Part shown: piece after piece, positions 27,901 to 35,681 of the stretch
How positions within the stretch are numbered: position 1 is the stretch's first letter
Layout: each line of letters begins with the position of its first letter
NCBI RefSeq assembly: GCF_900110135.1
Contig: NZ_FOCO01000019.1
Coordinates: 1-63,441, forward strand
Length of the DNA: 63,441 nucleotides
Direction of reading: 5' to 3'
Source: Pseudorhodobacter antarcticus
GTDB taxonomy: Bacteria > Pseudomonadota > Alphaproteobacteria > Rhodobacterales > Rhodobacteraceae
The notes under the pieces: generated by a model
Told to the model about the DNA's origin: nothing
The model's input: only the letters and a program-made list of their open reading frames with translations
Databases searched by the model: none
Made by a program: the position numbers and the translations under genes

Positions 27901-28133
27901 GCGCGCAGCATCGCCGCAACCTCATCCTTCAGACGCGCGCGCGTCTGGCGCAGCGCGTTTTGATGCGCATCACCCGTCGGCTCCACATCAGTTTCCGCCC
28001 GATGCACCGCCCGATTGACCGAGTGATATTCGTCAAAAATCTTGGCAAAATGCGCGTTATCCAGTTTCATCTGGTGCATTTTCTCCACGTCGGCCGGAAA
28101 TTCCTCGGCCAGTTCATGCGGTGTGTTCGACAT
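27897..28133 (-). CDS. YdcH-like (DUF465) small helical protein
   Basis: 78 residues, MSNTPHELAEEFPADVEKMH then QMKLDNAHFAKIFDEYHSVNRAVHRAETDVEPT, ending LRQTRARLKDEVAAMLRA. The PxExxxIxxLKxxDxHFxxLxxEYxxLxxxIxRxE pattern is that of DUF465/YdcH, short antiparallel coiled-coil proteins of unknown function common in proteobacteria. It is convergent with scfR. A 9-base-pair inverted repeat within the scfR 3' end (27840-27867) could end its transcript. Confidence 0.85.
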   Translation of the reverse strand: MSNTPHELAEEFPADVEKMHQMKLDNAHFAKIFDEYHSVNRAVHRAETDVEPTGDAHQNALRQTRARLKDEVAAMLRA

Positions 28134-28220
28134 CCAATGCGCTCCTTTTTGCTGCGTATAACAACAGCATAGCGCGAAACCACAACCGCCGCCTTGACCC
28201 GGATCAAGTGGCGCACCGCC

Positions 28221-28868
28221 CTAACGCCGCGCCGCCCTAAATCCCGCAGCCCGCGCCTCTGCCGCGCTGCAAAAATACGCCTCGCCCTTGGCCACAGACA
28301 CCCGCGTGGCCGCATAATCGCGCTGCCCCGGCATATGGTAAATCCGCACACCCTTGGCGTTGATATTGCCCTTGATCTGGCAGCCCTGCGGCGCAGGACC
28401 GCGCTTGGCCACCTTGCGGTATTCGCCCGGCGCTGTCACCGCCCCCGACCAAATCCCCCGCGCCTGCGCCTTCGCATCACGCTCCAACCCAATGTAATCG
28501 CGCGAATATTTGGCATAGGCTGTCGCGGCCCCCGCCTGCACCATCGCAGCCCCCACATCGCGCCCCGACACCGCACAGCGCGCCACGGTCCGGCCATAGC
28601 GGTCCGTATCCACCGCCTCGCAGGCCAGCACACCGCGCCCGACAATGCCCGCCAAAACCTCCGCCGCCCATGCGCCGCACGCCCAATCGCGCCCCGACGC
28701 ATCGCACCGCTGCGCCAGCTCCGGGGCGTCAATTCCAAACAGCCGAACCCGTTCGCCCGCGATCACCAAACTGTCGCCATCCGTCACCCGCGCCTGCCCC
28801 GAAAGGGTCAACGCCGCAGCCGGACCTGCCAACAATAACAGAACAAGGGTGGAACGAATGATTAACAT
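28221..28868 (-). CDS. Thermonuclease (SNase-like) family protein
   Basis: 215 residues from the ATG at 28868, which opens a signal peptide (MLIIRSTLVLLLLAGPAAA). The staphylococcal-nuclease OB-fold domain follows: RVTDGDSLVIAGERVRLFGIDAPE, with the Asp-Gly-Asp and the Arg/Asp-Ala-Pro-Glu signature, and DTDRYGRTVARC. The C-terminal part (QGCQIKGNINAKGVRIYHMPGQRDY) is an additional small domain with YFCSAAEARAAGFRAAR, the typical end of this subgroup. A secreted or periplasmic Ca-dependent nuclease is expected. Confidence 0.85.
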   Translation of the reverse strand: MLIIRSTLVLLLLAGPAAALTLSGQARVTDGDSLVIAGERVRLFGIDAPELAQRCDASGRDWACGAWAAEVLAGIVGRGVLACEAVDTDRYGRTVARCAVSGRDVGAAMVQAGAATAYAKYSRDYIGLERDAKAQARGIWSGAVTAPGEYRKVAKRGPAPQGCQIKGNINAKGVRIYHMPGQRDYAATRVSVAKGEAYFCSAAEARAAGFRAARR

Positions 28869-28949
28869 ACGCCCGTTTTGCCGTCGAATCGGCCCTTCAG
28901 GCAAGCGTTTTGTTAACTATTGGTTAACCATTATTAACGAACACCCACA

Positions 28950-30599
28950 TTATCGCTGCCGCTCCTGCCAATCCTGCGCCATCTCTGGCCCCAAATTTAG
29001 CGGTGCAAGCGGTGCGCGCCCCAAGATATGGTCGGCCGCCTTCTCGCCCACCATAATCGACGGGCCGTTCAAGTTGCCATTGGTAATGCGCGGGAAAATT
29101 GAGCTATCGGCCAGCCGCAGCCCCGCCACCCCAATCACCCGGCACTCCGCATCCACCACCGCCATCGGGTCGTCGCGCCGCCCCATCCGCGCCGTTCCAC
29201 ATGGGTGGTATGCACTTTCCGCATGTTCGCGAATAAAATCATCAATCTGCGCATCCGTTTGCACGTCCGCCCCGGGTTGGATTTCATGCTTCACAAACGG
29301 CGCCATCGCCTCTTGCGCAAACACCTCGCGCGTCAGGCGAATACAGGCGCGAAAATCCTCCCAATCCTTGGGGTCCGACATATAGTTGAACCGAATAACA
29401 GGCTGCGCCGCCGGGTCGTTGGACCGCAGCCGCACCGTGCCCCGAGACGGGCTGCGCATCGGCCCCGTATGCACTTGAAACCCATGCCCCTCCGCACTCA
29501 CTTTCCCGTCATAACGCACTGCGATCGGCAGGAAATGATATTGAATATCAGGGTATTCCACGCTGTTCTTACTGCGAATAAACCCACACGCTTCAAACTG
29601 GTTCGACGCGCCCAAACCCTTGCGCGTGAACAACCACTGCGCCCCAATCAGCGCTTTGCCCAGCAGGTTCCAATGCTTGTACAGCGTGATCGGCTGCTTG
29701 CTGGCAAACTGCATATAGACCTCTAGGTGGTCCTGCAAATTGCTGCCCACGCCGGGTCTGTCCGCCACCACCGCAATCCCATGTTCGGCCAAATGCGCCG
29801 CCGGTCCAATCCCCGACAGCATCAACAATTTCGGAGAATTAAGGCTGCTGGCGGCCAAAATCACCTCAGCATCCGCGCGAATCACCTCCACCTTGCCGCC
29901 GCGCGCAACCTCCACGCCCACCGCACGCCCGCCTTCAATCACCACTTTTTGCGCCAGCCCGCGCACCACGCGCACGTTGCCCGACTTGATCGCAGGCTTC
30001 AAATAGGCGTTTGCTGCAGACCAGCGCTGGCCTTTGTAAATCGTCGCCTCCATCGCGCCAAAACCTTCTTGCGCGGCCCCGTTGTAGTCGGGCGTGACCG
30101 GGTATCCCGCCTGCTGCCCCGCCGAAATAAAGGCGTCGAACAAGGGGTTATCGCGCGGTCCTCGTGTGATGTGTAGCGGGCCATCCGTACCGCGATAATC
30201 GGACTCGCCACCGTGCCAATGCTCCATCCGCTTGAAATACGGCAGCACATCGGCATAGGCCCAACCATCCGCCCCCGCCTCCGCCCAATGGTCAAAATCA
30301 TGGGCATGACCGCGCACATAAACCATGCCATTGATGCTGGATGACCCGCCAATCACCTTGCCGCGCGGCGTCACCAGTGACCGCCCGCCCAAATGCGGCT
30401 CAGGTTCGGACGACATGCCCCAATCATACATCGGCATGTTCATCGGGTACGACAGCGCGGCCGGCATCTGAATAAATGGCCCCACATCGGTGCCACCAAA
30501 TTCAATCACAATCACCGATTTGCCAGCAGCCCCAAGGCGGTACGCCATCGCGCACCCAGCGCTGCCCGCGCCCACAATTACATAATCTGCCTGCATCAT
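28950..30599 (-). CDS. betA: Choline dehydrogenase
   Basis: About 549 residues; the exact start among the GTG at 30608 and ATGs at 30599 and 30596 is uncertain. It is a GMC-family FAD enzyme: [19 protein letters not shown] (FAD-binding), [22 protein letters not shown] (GMC signature 1 region), [19 protein letters not shown] (signature 2) and the C-terminal [15 protein letters not shown] with the active-site His. It oxidises choline to betaine aldehyde at the membrane, feeding BetB encoded just upstream. Third gene of betI-betB-betA. Confidence 0.93.
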   Translation of the reverse strand: MMQADYVIVGAGSAGCAMAYRLGAAGKSVIVIEFGGTDVGPFIQMPAALSYPMNMPMYDWGMSSEPEPHLGGRSLVTPRGKVIGGSSSINGMVYVRGHAHDFDHWAEAGADGWAYADVLPYFKRMEHWHGGESDYRGTDGPLHITRGPRDNPLFDAFISAGQQAGYPVTPDYNGAAQEGFGAMEATIYKGQRWSAANAYLKPAIKSGNVRVVRGLAQKVVIEGGRAVGVEVARGGKVEVIRADAEVILAASSLNSPKLLMLSGIGPAAHLAEHGIAVVADRPGVGSNLQDHLEVYMQFASKQPITLYKHWNLLGKALIGAQWLFTRKGLGASNQFEACGFIRSKNSVEYPDIQYHFLPIAVRYDGKVSAEGHGFQVHTGPMRSPSRGTVRLRSNDPAAQPVIRFNYMSDPKDWEDFRACIRLTREVFAQEAMAPFVKHEIQPGADVQTDAQIDDFIREHAESAYHPCGTARMGRRDDPMAVVDAECRVIGVAGLRLADSSIFPRITNGNLNGPSIMVGEKAADHILGRAPLAPLNLGPEMAQDWQERQR

Positions 30600-30617
30600 C
30601 GCGCCCACACTTCAGTT

Positions 30618-32060
30618 TCAATACGGCGCATCGACAGGCCCCATACCGACATAAACGCTTTTAATCTGGCTGTAATAGTCCAGCGCGGCCTTGCCGTTTT
30701 CACGCCCCACGCCCGACAGTTTCACCCCACCAAAGGGCATTTCAACCGGCGTCAAATTATAGGTGTTGATCCAGCACGTCCCCGCCTGCAACGCCCCAAT
30801 CACCCGGTGCGCGCGCGTCAAATCGGCGGTAAACACGCCCGCCGCAAGGCCAAAGTCCGTATGATTAGAACGGCTTACAACCTCATCTTCATCTGAAAAC
30901 TCAAGAACAGCCATCACCGGGCCAAACACCTCCTCGCGGGCAATCTCCATATCATCGGTCACGCCCGCAAACACCGTCGGCTCCACAAACAACCCATGCC
31001 CTTTGCCGCCCGTAACCAACCGCGCACCTTGCGCCACAGCGCGGTCCACAAACCCCATCACCTTTTCGGCCTGCGCGATTGATACCAAAGGCCCCATCTG
31101 CGTGGCCATATCCATCGGGTCGCCCAGCACAATCCGTTCGGCCCGCGCGGTCAAGCGGTCCAGAAACGCAGGCAAAATCCCCGATTGCACAAACACCCGC
31201 GTCCCATTCGAACACACCTGCCCCGCGGAATAGAAATTGGCCATCATCGCCGCCCCCACCGCACTGTCCAAATCGGCATCATCAAAAATAATCAGCGGCG
31301 ATTTGCCGCCCAATTCCATCGTCACATGCCGCACGCCCGCCGCCGCCGCCGCATACACCTTGCGCCCCGTCGGCACCGATCCGGTCAGCGACACTTTGGC
31401 AACGCGCGCATCCGCAATCAGTGCCGCCCCCACCGCACCGCGCCCTTGCACCACGTTGAACAACCCCGCAGGCAGCCCCGCTTGCATGAAAATTTGCGCC
31501 AATTCCAGCGCGCCAAGCGGCGTCACCTCAGAGGGTTTGAAAACCATCGCATTGCCCATCGCCAGCGCGGGCGCCGATTTCCAGCACGCAATCTGGCTTG
31601 GGTAATTCCACGCGCCAATCCCCACGCACACCCCCAACGCCTCGCGCAGGGTATAGGCAAAATCGCCACCCAAGGGGATGGTTTCACCCGTCACACTTGG
31701 CACCAAACCGCCAAAATACTCCAGCGCATCCGCCCCTGATGGCCAATCGGCCACCAAGGTTTCTTGCAACGGCTTGCCCGTGTCCATCGTTTCCAACCGC
31801 GCCAAACGGTCGCCATCCGCGCGAATCAAATCCGCCGCACGCCGCAAAATGCGCCCCCGCTCAATCGGTTTCAACGCCGCCCAGGCGCCCTGCGCCGCCC
31901 GCGCCCCTGCCAGCGCCGCCTCAATCACCGCAGGCGTCGCCTCGTGCAGGCGGGCAATCACCGCCCCCGTGGCCGGGTTCACAACGTCCAACGCCGTACC
32001 ACTGGTGTCTTCCATCCAATTGCCATTCACAAAATGGCTCGCTTTAGGTTGCACGTTCAT
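30618..32060 (-). CDS. betB: Betaine-aldehyde dehydrogenase
   Basis: A 480-residue aldehyde dehydrogenase. The ATG at 32060 follows GGAG and overlaps the betI stop (ATGA). Visible motifs are the NAD-binding [33 protein letters not shown], which holds the general-base Glu; the catalytic Cys in [14 protein letters not shown]; and [13 protein letters not shown] near the C-terminus. The SNGTRVFVQ segment is characteristic of BetB. It converts betaine aldehyde to glycine betaine, an osmoprotectant and methyl donor. Confidence 0.95.
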   Translation of the reverse strand: MNVQPKASHFVNGNWMEDTSGTALDVVNPATGAVIARLHEATPAVIEAALAGARAAQGAWAALKPIERGRILRRAADLIRADGDRLARLETMDTGKPLQETLVADWPSGADALEYFGGLVPSVTGETIPLGGDFAYTLREALGVCVGIGAWNYPSQIACWKSAPALAMGNAMVFKPSEVTPLGALELAQIFMQAGLPAGLFNVVQGRGAVGAALIADARVAKVSLTGSVPTGRKVYAAAAAGVRHVTMELGGKSPLIIFDDADLDSAVGAAMMANFYSAGQVCSNGTRVFVQSGILPAFLDRLTARAERIVLGDPMDMATQMGPLVSIAQAEKVMGFVDRAVAQGARLVTGGKGHGLFVEPTVFAGVTDDMEIAREEVFGPVMAVLEFSDEDEVVSRSNHTDFGLAAGVFTADLTRAHRVIGALQAGTCWINTYNLTPVEMPFGGVKLSGVGRENGKAALDYYSQIKSVYVGMGPVDAPY

Positions 32061-32644
32061 GCCCCACTCCCCTTGTTCAATTCTGCCGCCAAATAGGCCT
32101 GCACCAAATATATCGCCGCCCGGCCATCCGCTGCCCCCGGCCCCAGCGCCTCGCGCAAATAGACCCCATCAATCAACGCGCCCAGCGCGGCCGCCACACC
32201 CGGTGCCCGCGCCCCAATCAACGGCCGCAACGCATGGGTCAAATTCGATTGCAACCGCGCTTGATACACCGCCAACAACCGCCGCGCGCCCGGCACCGTC
32301 TGCGCCAAAACGTAAAAATTCAGCCACGCACTCACCACCTCACGCCGAAAATTCGCGGGGCTGAACGACGCCAACAAAATCGCATCCAACCGCGCCCGTG
32401 GCCCGCCCACAACGCACAACGCGCCCCGCACCTCTGCGCCATACAGCGACAAGATATGCCGCATCGCCGCCAAAAATATCGCCTCCTTGCCACCGAAATA
32501 GTGGTGCGCCAGCGCGGTCGACATCCCCGCCCGCTTCGCAATCTGCCCCACCGTCACGTCCAGCGAGCCCGCGCGCCCGATTTCCACAATCGTCGCTTTG
32601 ACCAAAGCGGTCTTTCGGATAGGCTCCATCCCAAGTTTCGGCAT
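32057..32644 (-). CDS. betI: Choline-responsive TetR repressor BetI
   Basis: 195 residues from the ATG at 32644, giving [19 protein letters not shown], the canonical BetI N-terminus. The longer frame to 32791 crosses the promoter and is rejected. The TetR helix-turn-helix is [28 protein letters not shown]. The C-terminal ligand domain matches BetI in length ([17 protein letters not shown]). It is the first gene of betIBA and probably represses both this operon and the divergent choXWV genes through the operator at about 32688-32701. Confidence 0.93.
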   Translation of the reverse strand: MPKLGMEPIRKTALVKATIVEIGRAGSLDVTVGQIAKRAGMSTALAHHYFGGKEAIFLAAMRHILSLYGAEVRGALCVVGGPRARLDAILLASFSPANFRREVVSAWLNFYVLAQTVPGARRLLAVYQARLQSNLTHALRPLIGARAPGVAAALGALIDGVYLREALGPGAADGRAAIYLVQAYLAAELNKGSGA

Positions 32645-32687
32645 CGCAAACCCCAAATAACTTGCGTTCCGGGCTACCCTGAAGTTT

Positions 32688-32701
32688 ATTGACCCGTCAA
32701 T
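32688..32701. promoter_or_regulatory. Candidate BetI operator
   Basis: ATTGAC-CC-GTCAAT is an inverted repeat with perfect 6-base arms (8 of 9 if extended outward), in the divergent betI-choX region and 24 bases before the choX start. It resembles the ATTG...CAAT dyad I know at E. coli bet promoters. Assignment rests on position and symmetry. Confidence 0.65.
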
Positions 32702-32725
32702 CAACAAAAAATCGAAAGGATCACC

Positions 32726-33658
32726 ATGACCCATTTCAAACGCGCGCTCCTTGTCAGCGCCGCCACCCTCGCCCTCGCAGGCACCGCACAAGCCAATTGC
32801 GACAAAGTCACATTTTCCGACGTGGGCTGGACCGATATCACCGCCACCACGGCCACCACGACCCTCATCCTCAAGGCCCTTGGGTATGAAACCGATATCA
32901 AAGTCCTCTCCGTCCCGGTCACCTACGCCTCTCTCGCCAACGGCGATATCGACGTTTTCCTTGGCAACTGGATGCCCACGATGGAGGCGGACATCGCCGC
33001 CTACCGTGACGCGGGCACCGTCGACACCGTGCGCACCAACCTGACCGGCGCGAAATACACGCTGGCCACCAATGCCGCAGGCGTGGCTGCGGGCATCACC
33101 GATTTCGCCTCCATCGCGCAGGCGACCGAGGCGCTGGATGGCAAAATCTATGGCATTGAACCGGGCAATGATGGCAACCGCCTCATCCTCGACATGGTCG
33201 CCGCCGATACTTTCGGCCTCAAGGCTTTCGACGTCGTCGAATCCTCAGAACAAGGCATGCTGGCGCAGGCCAAACGCGCCGAACAGCGCGGTGAGGCGAT
33301 TGTGTTCCTCGGCTGGGAACCGCATCCCATGAACGCCAATATCGCCATGACCTACCTGCCCGGCGGCGATGATATCTTTGGCCCCGATCTGGGCGGTGCC
33401 ACGGTCGCTACCAACACCCGCGCAGGGTACGTCGCGGAATGTGCCAACACGGGCAAGCTGCTGCAAAACCTCGAATTTTCCCTAAAGTTGGAAAATGAGA
33501 TTATGGGCGCAATCCTTGATGATGGCGTCGAACCCGAAGCCGCCGCAAAGGCGTGGCTGGCCGCAAATCCGGGCACGCTAACCGCGTGGCTTGATGGTGT
33601 GACCACCCGTGATGGCGGCGACGCAATGGCCGCTGTCACCGCAGCCCTCGCCAACTAA
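32726..33658 (+). CDS. choX: Choline ABC transporter substrate-binding protein
   Basis: 310 residues with a signal peptide (MTHFKRALLVSAATLALAGT, cleaved about AQA-N). The mature domain is of the OpuAC/ProX type: KVTFSDVGWTDITATTATTTLILKALGYE, NGDIDVFLGNWMPTMEAD, IYGIEPGNDGNRLILDMV and AIVFLGWEPHPMNA. These match ChoX, which cages choline's trimethylammonium group with aromatic side chains (several Trp/Tyr are in those blocks). First gene of choXWV and divergent from betI. Confidence 0.93.
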   Translation: MTHFKRALLVSAATLALAGTAQANCDKVTFSDVGWTDITATTATTTLILKALGYETDIKVLSVPVTYASLANGDIDVFLGNWMPTMEADIAAYRDAGTVDTVRTNLTGAKYTLATNAAGVAAGITDFASIAQATEALDGKIYGIEPGNDGNRLILDMVAADTFGLKAFDVVESSEQGMLAQAKRAEQRGEAIVFLGWEPHPMNANIAMTYLPGGDDIFGPDLGGATVATNTRAGYVAECANTGKLLQNLEFSLKLENEIMGAILDDGVEPEAAAKAWLAANPGTLTAWLDGVTTRDGGDAMAAVTAALAN

Positions 33659-33666
33659 ACCAACTC

Positions 33667-33690
33667 TGGCCCCGGCAAACACCGGGGCCA
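33667..33690 (+). terminator. Stem-loop between choX and choW (attenuator or mRNA stabiliser)
   Basis: TGGCCCCGG-CAAACA-CCGGGGCCA forms a perfect 9-base-pair stem in the 52-base choX-choW gap. There is no T run after it. Such hairpins after binding-protein genes usually raise binding protein over permease, by partial termination or protection from decay. Confidence 0.7.
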
Positions 33691-33710
33691 AACAGCCCAA
33701 AAGGCCCTTT

Positions 33711-34556
33711 ATGTCCGCGATCACCGACCAAATCACCGCCGCCAAAATCCCCGTCGGTGACGCCGCCGAAACCGCCGTGACCTGGCTGCAAATCAACGCG
33801 GGCTGGCTGTTTGACACCATATCGGACGCGCTGAACGCCCTGATCGACGGCGTGACCTTCAGCATCGAATCCATCGGCCCCATCGGCATGACAATTCTCT
33901 TCACCGCCCTCACCTACGCCCTGCAACGCAGCGTCAAACGCTGCCTTATCGTGGCACTCGGGATGCTTTTTATCATCAACCAAGGCTACTGGGACCGCAC
34001 GATTGAAACCCTCTCGCTCATCCTTGTGTCCTGCATCGTGTGCATGGGCGCGGGCGTGCCTTTGGGCATCGCAACCGCGCGGCGCAAATGGCTTTACACC
34101 GTGGTGGAACCCGTGCTGGACCTGATGCAAACCCTGCCGCCCTTCGTCTATCTCATTCCCGCCGTTATCTTTTTCGGGCTTGGTCAGGTTCCCGGCCTCA
34201 TCGCCACCGTCATTTTCGCCCTGCCCGCCTCCATCCGCCTCACCCATCTCGGCATCTCCTCCACGCCCATGGCATTGACCGAGGCTGCAACCGCCTTTGG
34301 CGCCACGCCCATGCAGCGGCTGGTCAAGGTCGAACTCCCCTCCGCCTTTCCGCAAATCATGGTGGGCCTGAACCAAACCATCATGCTGTCGCTGTCGATG
34401 GTCGTCATCGCCACCCTTGTGGGCGCAGGCGGCCTTGGCCAACCGGTCCTGAACGGCCTCAACCGAATGCAGCCAGATCTCGGCTTTGAATCCGGATTTG
34501 TCATCGTCGCACTCGCCACCATCCTGCGCGTGATGCTGGAGGTGCGCAAAGCATGA
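33711..34556 (+). CDS. choW: Choline ABC transporter permease
   Basis: 281 residues from the ATG at 33711; the upstream extension to 33609 overlaps choX and is rejected. A short N-terminal region is followed by about six membrane helices. The binding-protein-dependent permease (EAA) loop is TEAATAFGATPMQRLVKVELPSAFPQIMVGLNQTI. It matches ProW/ChoW of the OTCN family. Its stop overlaps the choV start (ATGA). Confidence 0.92.
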   Translation: MSAITDQITAAKIPVGDAAETAVTWLQINAGWLFDTISDALNALIDGVTFSIESIGPIGMTILFTALTYALQRSVKRCLIVALGMLFIINQGYWDRTIETLSLILVSCIVCMGAGVPLGIATARRKWLYTVVEPVLDLMQTLPPFVYLIPAVIFFGLGQVPGLIATVIFALPASIRLTHLGISSTPMALTEAATAFGATPMQRLVKVELPSAFPQIMVGLNQTIMLSLSMVVIATLVGAGGLGQPVLNGLNRMQPDLGFESGFVIVALATILRVMLEVRKA

Positions 34557-35596
34557 ACACCCGCCCCCCCCCCCGCACCGCAGTCGAATTTGACCGCGTC
34601 TCCATCGTGTTCGGCGACCGCCCCGATCTGGCCCTGCCCCTGATGGACCAAGGGCGAACCCGCAGCGACATCCAATCGGCCACTGCCCAAATCCTCGGCG
34701 TCCACGATTGCACGCTGTCGGTTGCGGAAGGTGAGATTCTTGTCCTCATGGGCCTCTCCGGCTCCGGCAAATCCACCCTGCTGCGCGGCGTGAACGGCTT
34801 AAACCCCGTGGTGCGCGGCGAGGTCCGCGTGCGCGATGGCGACCACATGACCAGCATCACCAACGCCGACCCCGCCACCCTGCGCCGCTTGCGCCTGTCC
34901 AATATCGCGATGGTGTTCCAACAATTCGGCCTGCTGCCGTGGCGCAGCGTGCGCGAGAATGTCGGCCTTGGCCTTGAACTCGCAGGCCAATCCCCCGCCC
35001 AACGCACGGTGGCCGTCGATGCGCAACTCGCCCTCGTCAACCTCTCGCAATGGGCCGATCGCAAAGTGGGCGAACTCTCTGGCGGCATGCAGCAACGCGT
35101 GGGCCTTGCCCGCGCTTTCGTCACCAACGCGCCGATTTTGCTGATGGATGAGCCCTTCTCCGCGCTGGACCCCCTCATCCGCGCCCACCTCCAAGACGAA
35201 TTGCTGGAGCTGCAAAAATCCCTGCACCGCACCATCATTTTCGTGTCGCATGATTTGGATGAGGCGTTCAAACTCGGCAACCGCATCGCCCTCATGGACG
35301 GTGGCCGCATCGTGCAATGCGGCACCGCCCGCGAAATTATCGCCAACCCGGTGTCCGATTATGTGGCCGATTTTGTTGCCCACATGAACCCCATGGCCGT
35401 GCTGACCGCCCGTGATGTGATGCAACCCGGCGATGATGCCGCGCCCCAATCAGTGGACGCAGAAACCCCCGTTTTGCAAATCATGGAAATGATCCGCGAC
35501 GGGGCCACCACCCTCGCTGTCACCGACGGTGGCGCGCGCATCGGCACCCTGACCCCCGCACATGTCATGGGGCGCTTAGTCAACCCGCGCGGGTAA
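34553..35596 (+). CDS. choV: Choline ABC transporter ATP-binding protein
   Basis: 347 residues. Walker A is GLSGSGKST (about residues 68-76), the signature LSGGMQQRVGLARAF, Walker B ILLMDEPFSALDPL, and the H-loop FVSHDLDEA. The N-terminal region VEFDRVSIVFGDRPDLALPLMDQG is typical of ChoV. A C-terminal CBS-like segment (LTARDVMQPGDDAA, then TTLAVTDGGARIGTLTPAHVMGRL) resembles the osmosensing region of ProV/OpuA proteins but appears shortened. Last gene of choXWV. Confidence 0.93.
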   Translation: MNTRPPPRTAVEFDRVSIVFGDRPDLALPLMDQGRTRSDIQSATAQILGVHDCTLSVAEGEILVLMGLSGSGKSTLLRGVNGLNPVVRGEVRVRDGDHMTSITNADPATLRRLRLSNIAMVFQQFGLLPWRSVRENVGLGLELAGQSPAQRTVAVDAQLALVNLSQWADRKVGELSGGMQQRVGLARAFVTNAPILLMDEPFSALDPLIRAHLQDELLELQKSLHRTIIFVSHDLDEAFKLGNRIALMDGGRIVQCGTAREIIANPVSDYVADFVAHMNPMAVLTARDVMQPGDDAAPQSVDAETPVLQIMEMIRDGATTLAVTDGGARIGTLTPAHVMGRLVNPRG

Positions 35597-35607
35597 ATCG
35601 CATTAAA

Positions 35608-35642
35608 AAAGGGTTAAGGTTTTTTGCAAACCCTAACCCTTT
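35608..35642. terminator. Two-way terminator between choV and topA
   Basis: A 15-position stem (AAAGGGTTAAGGTTT with AAACCCTAACCCTTT, 14 pairs) has a 5-base loop, with A and T runs on both sides. It serves the convergent choV and topA transcripts. Confidence 0.8.
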
Positions 35643-35656
35643 CAATGTCTTAGCTT

Positions 35657-35676
35657 GTGCATCGCGCGCGATGCAC
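35657..35676. repeat. Perfect 20-bp palindrome at a convergent junction (copy 1)
   Basis: GTGCATCGCGCGCGATGCAC is fully self-complementary. Its 16-base core GCATCGCGCGCGATGC recurs at 45925-45940, also between two converging genes. Confidence 0.85.
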
Positions 35677-35681
35677 CCCCC

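Noticed and set aside
35623-35630. TTTGCAAA box in the choV-topA gap
   Set aside because: It is the loop and inner stem of the terminator hairpin, single and not upstream of any gene.
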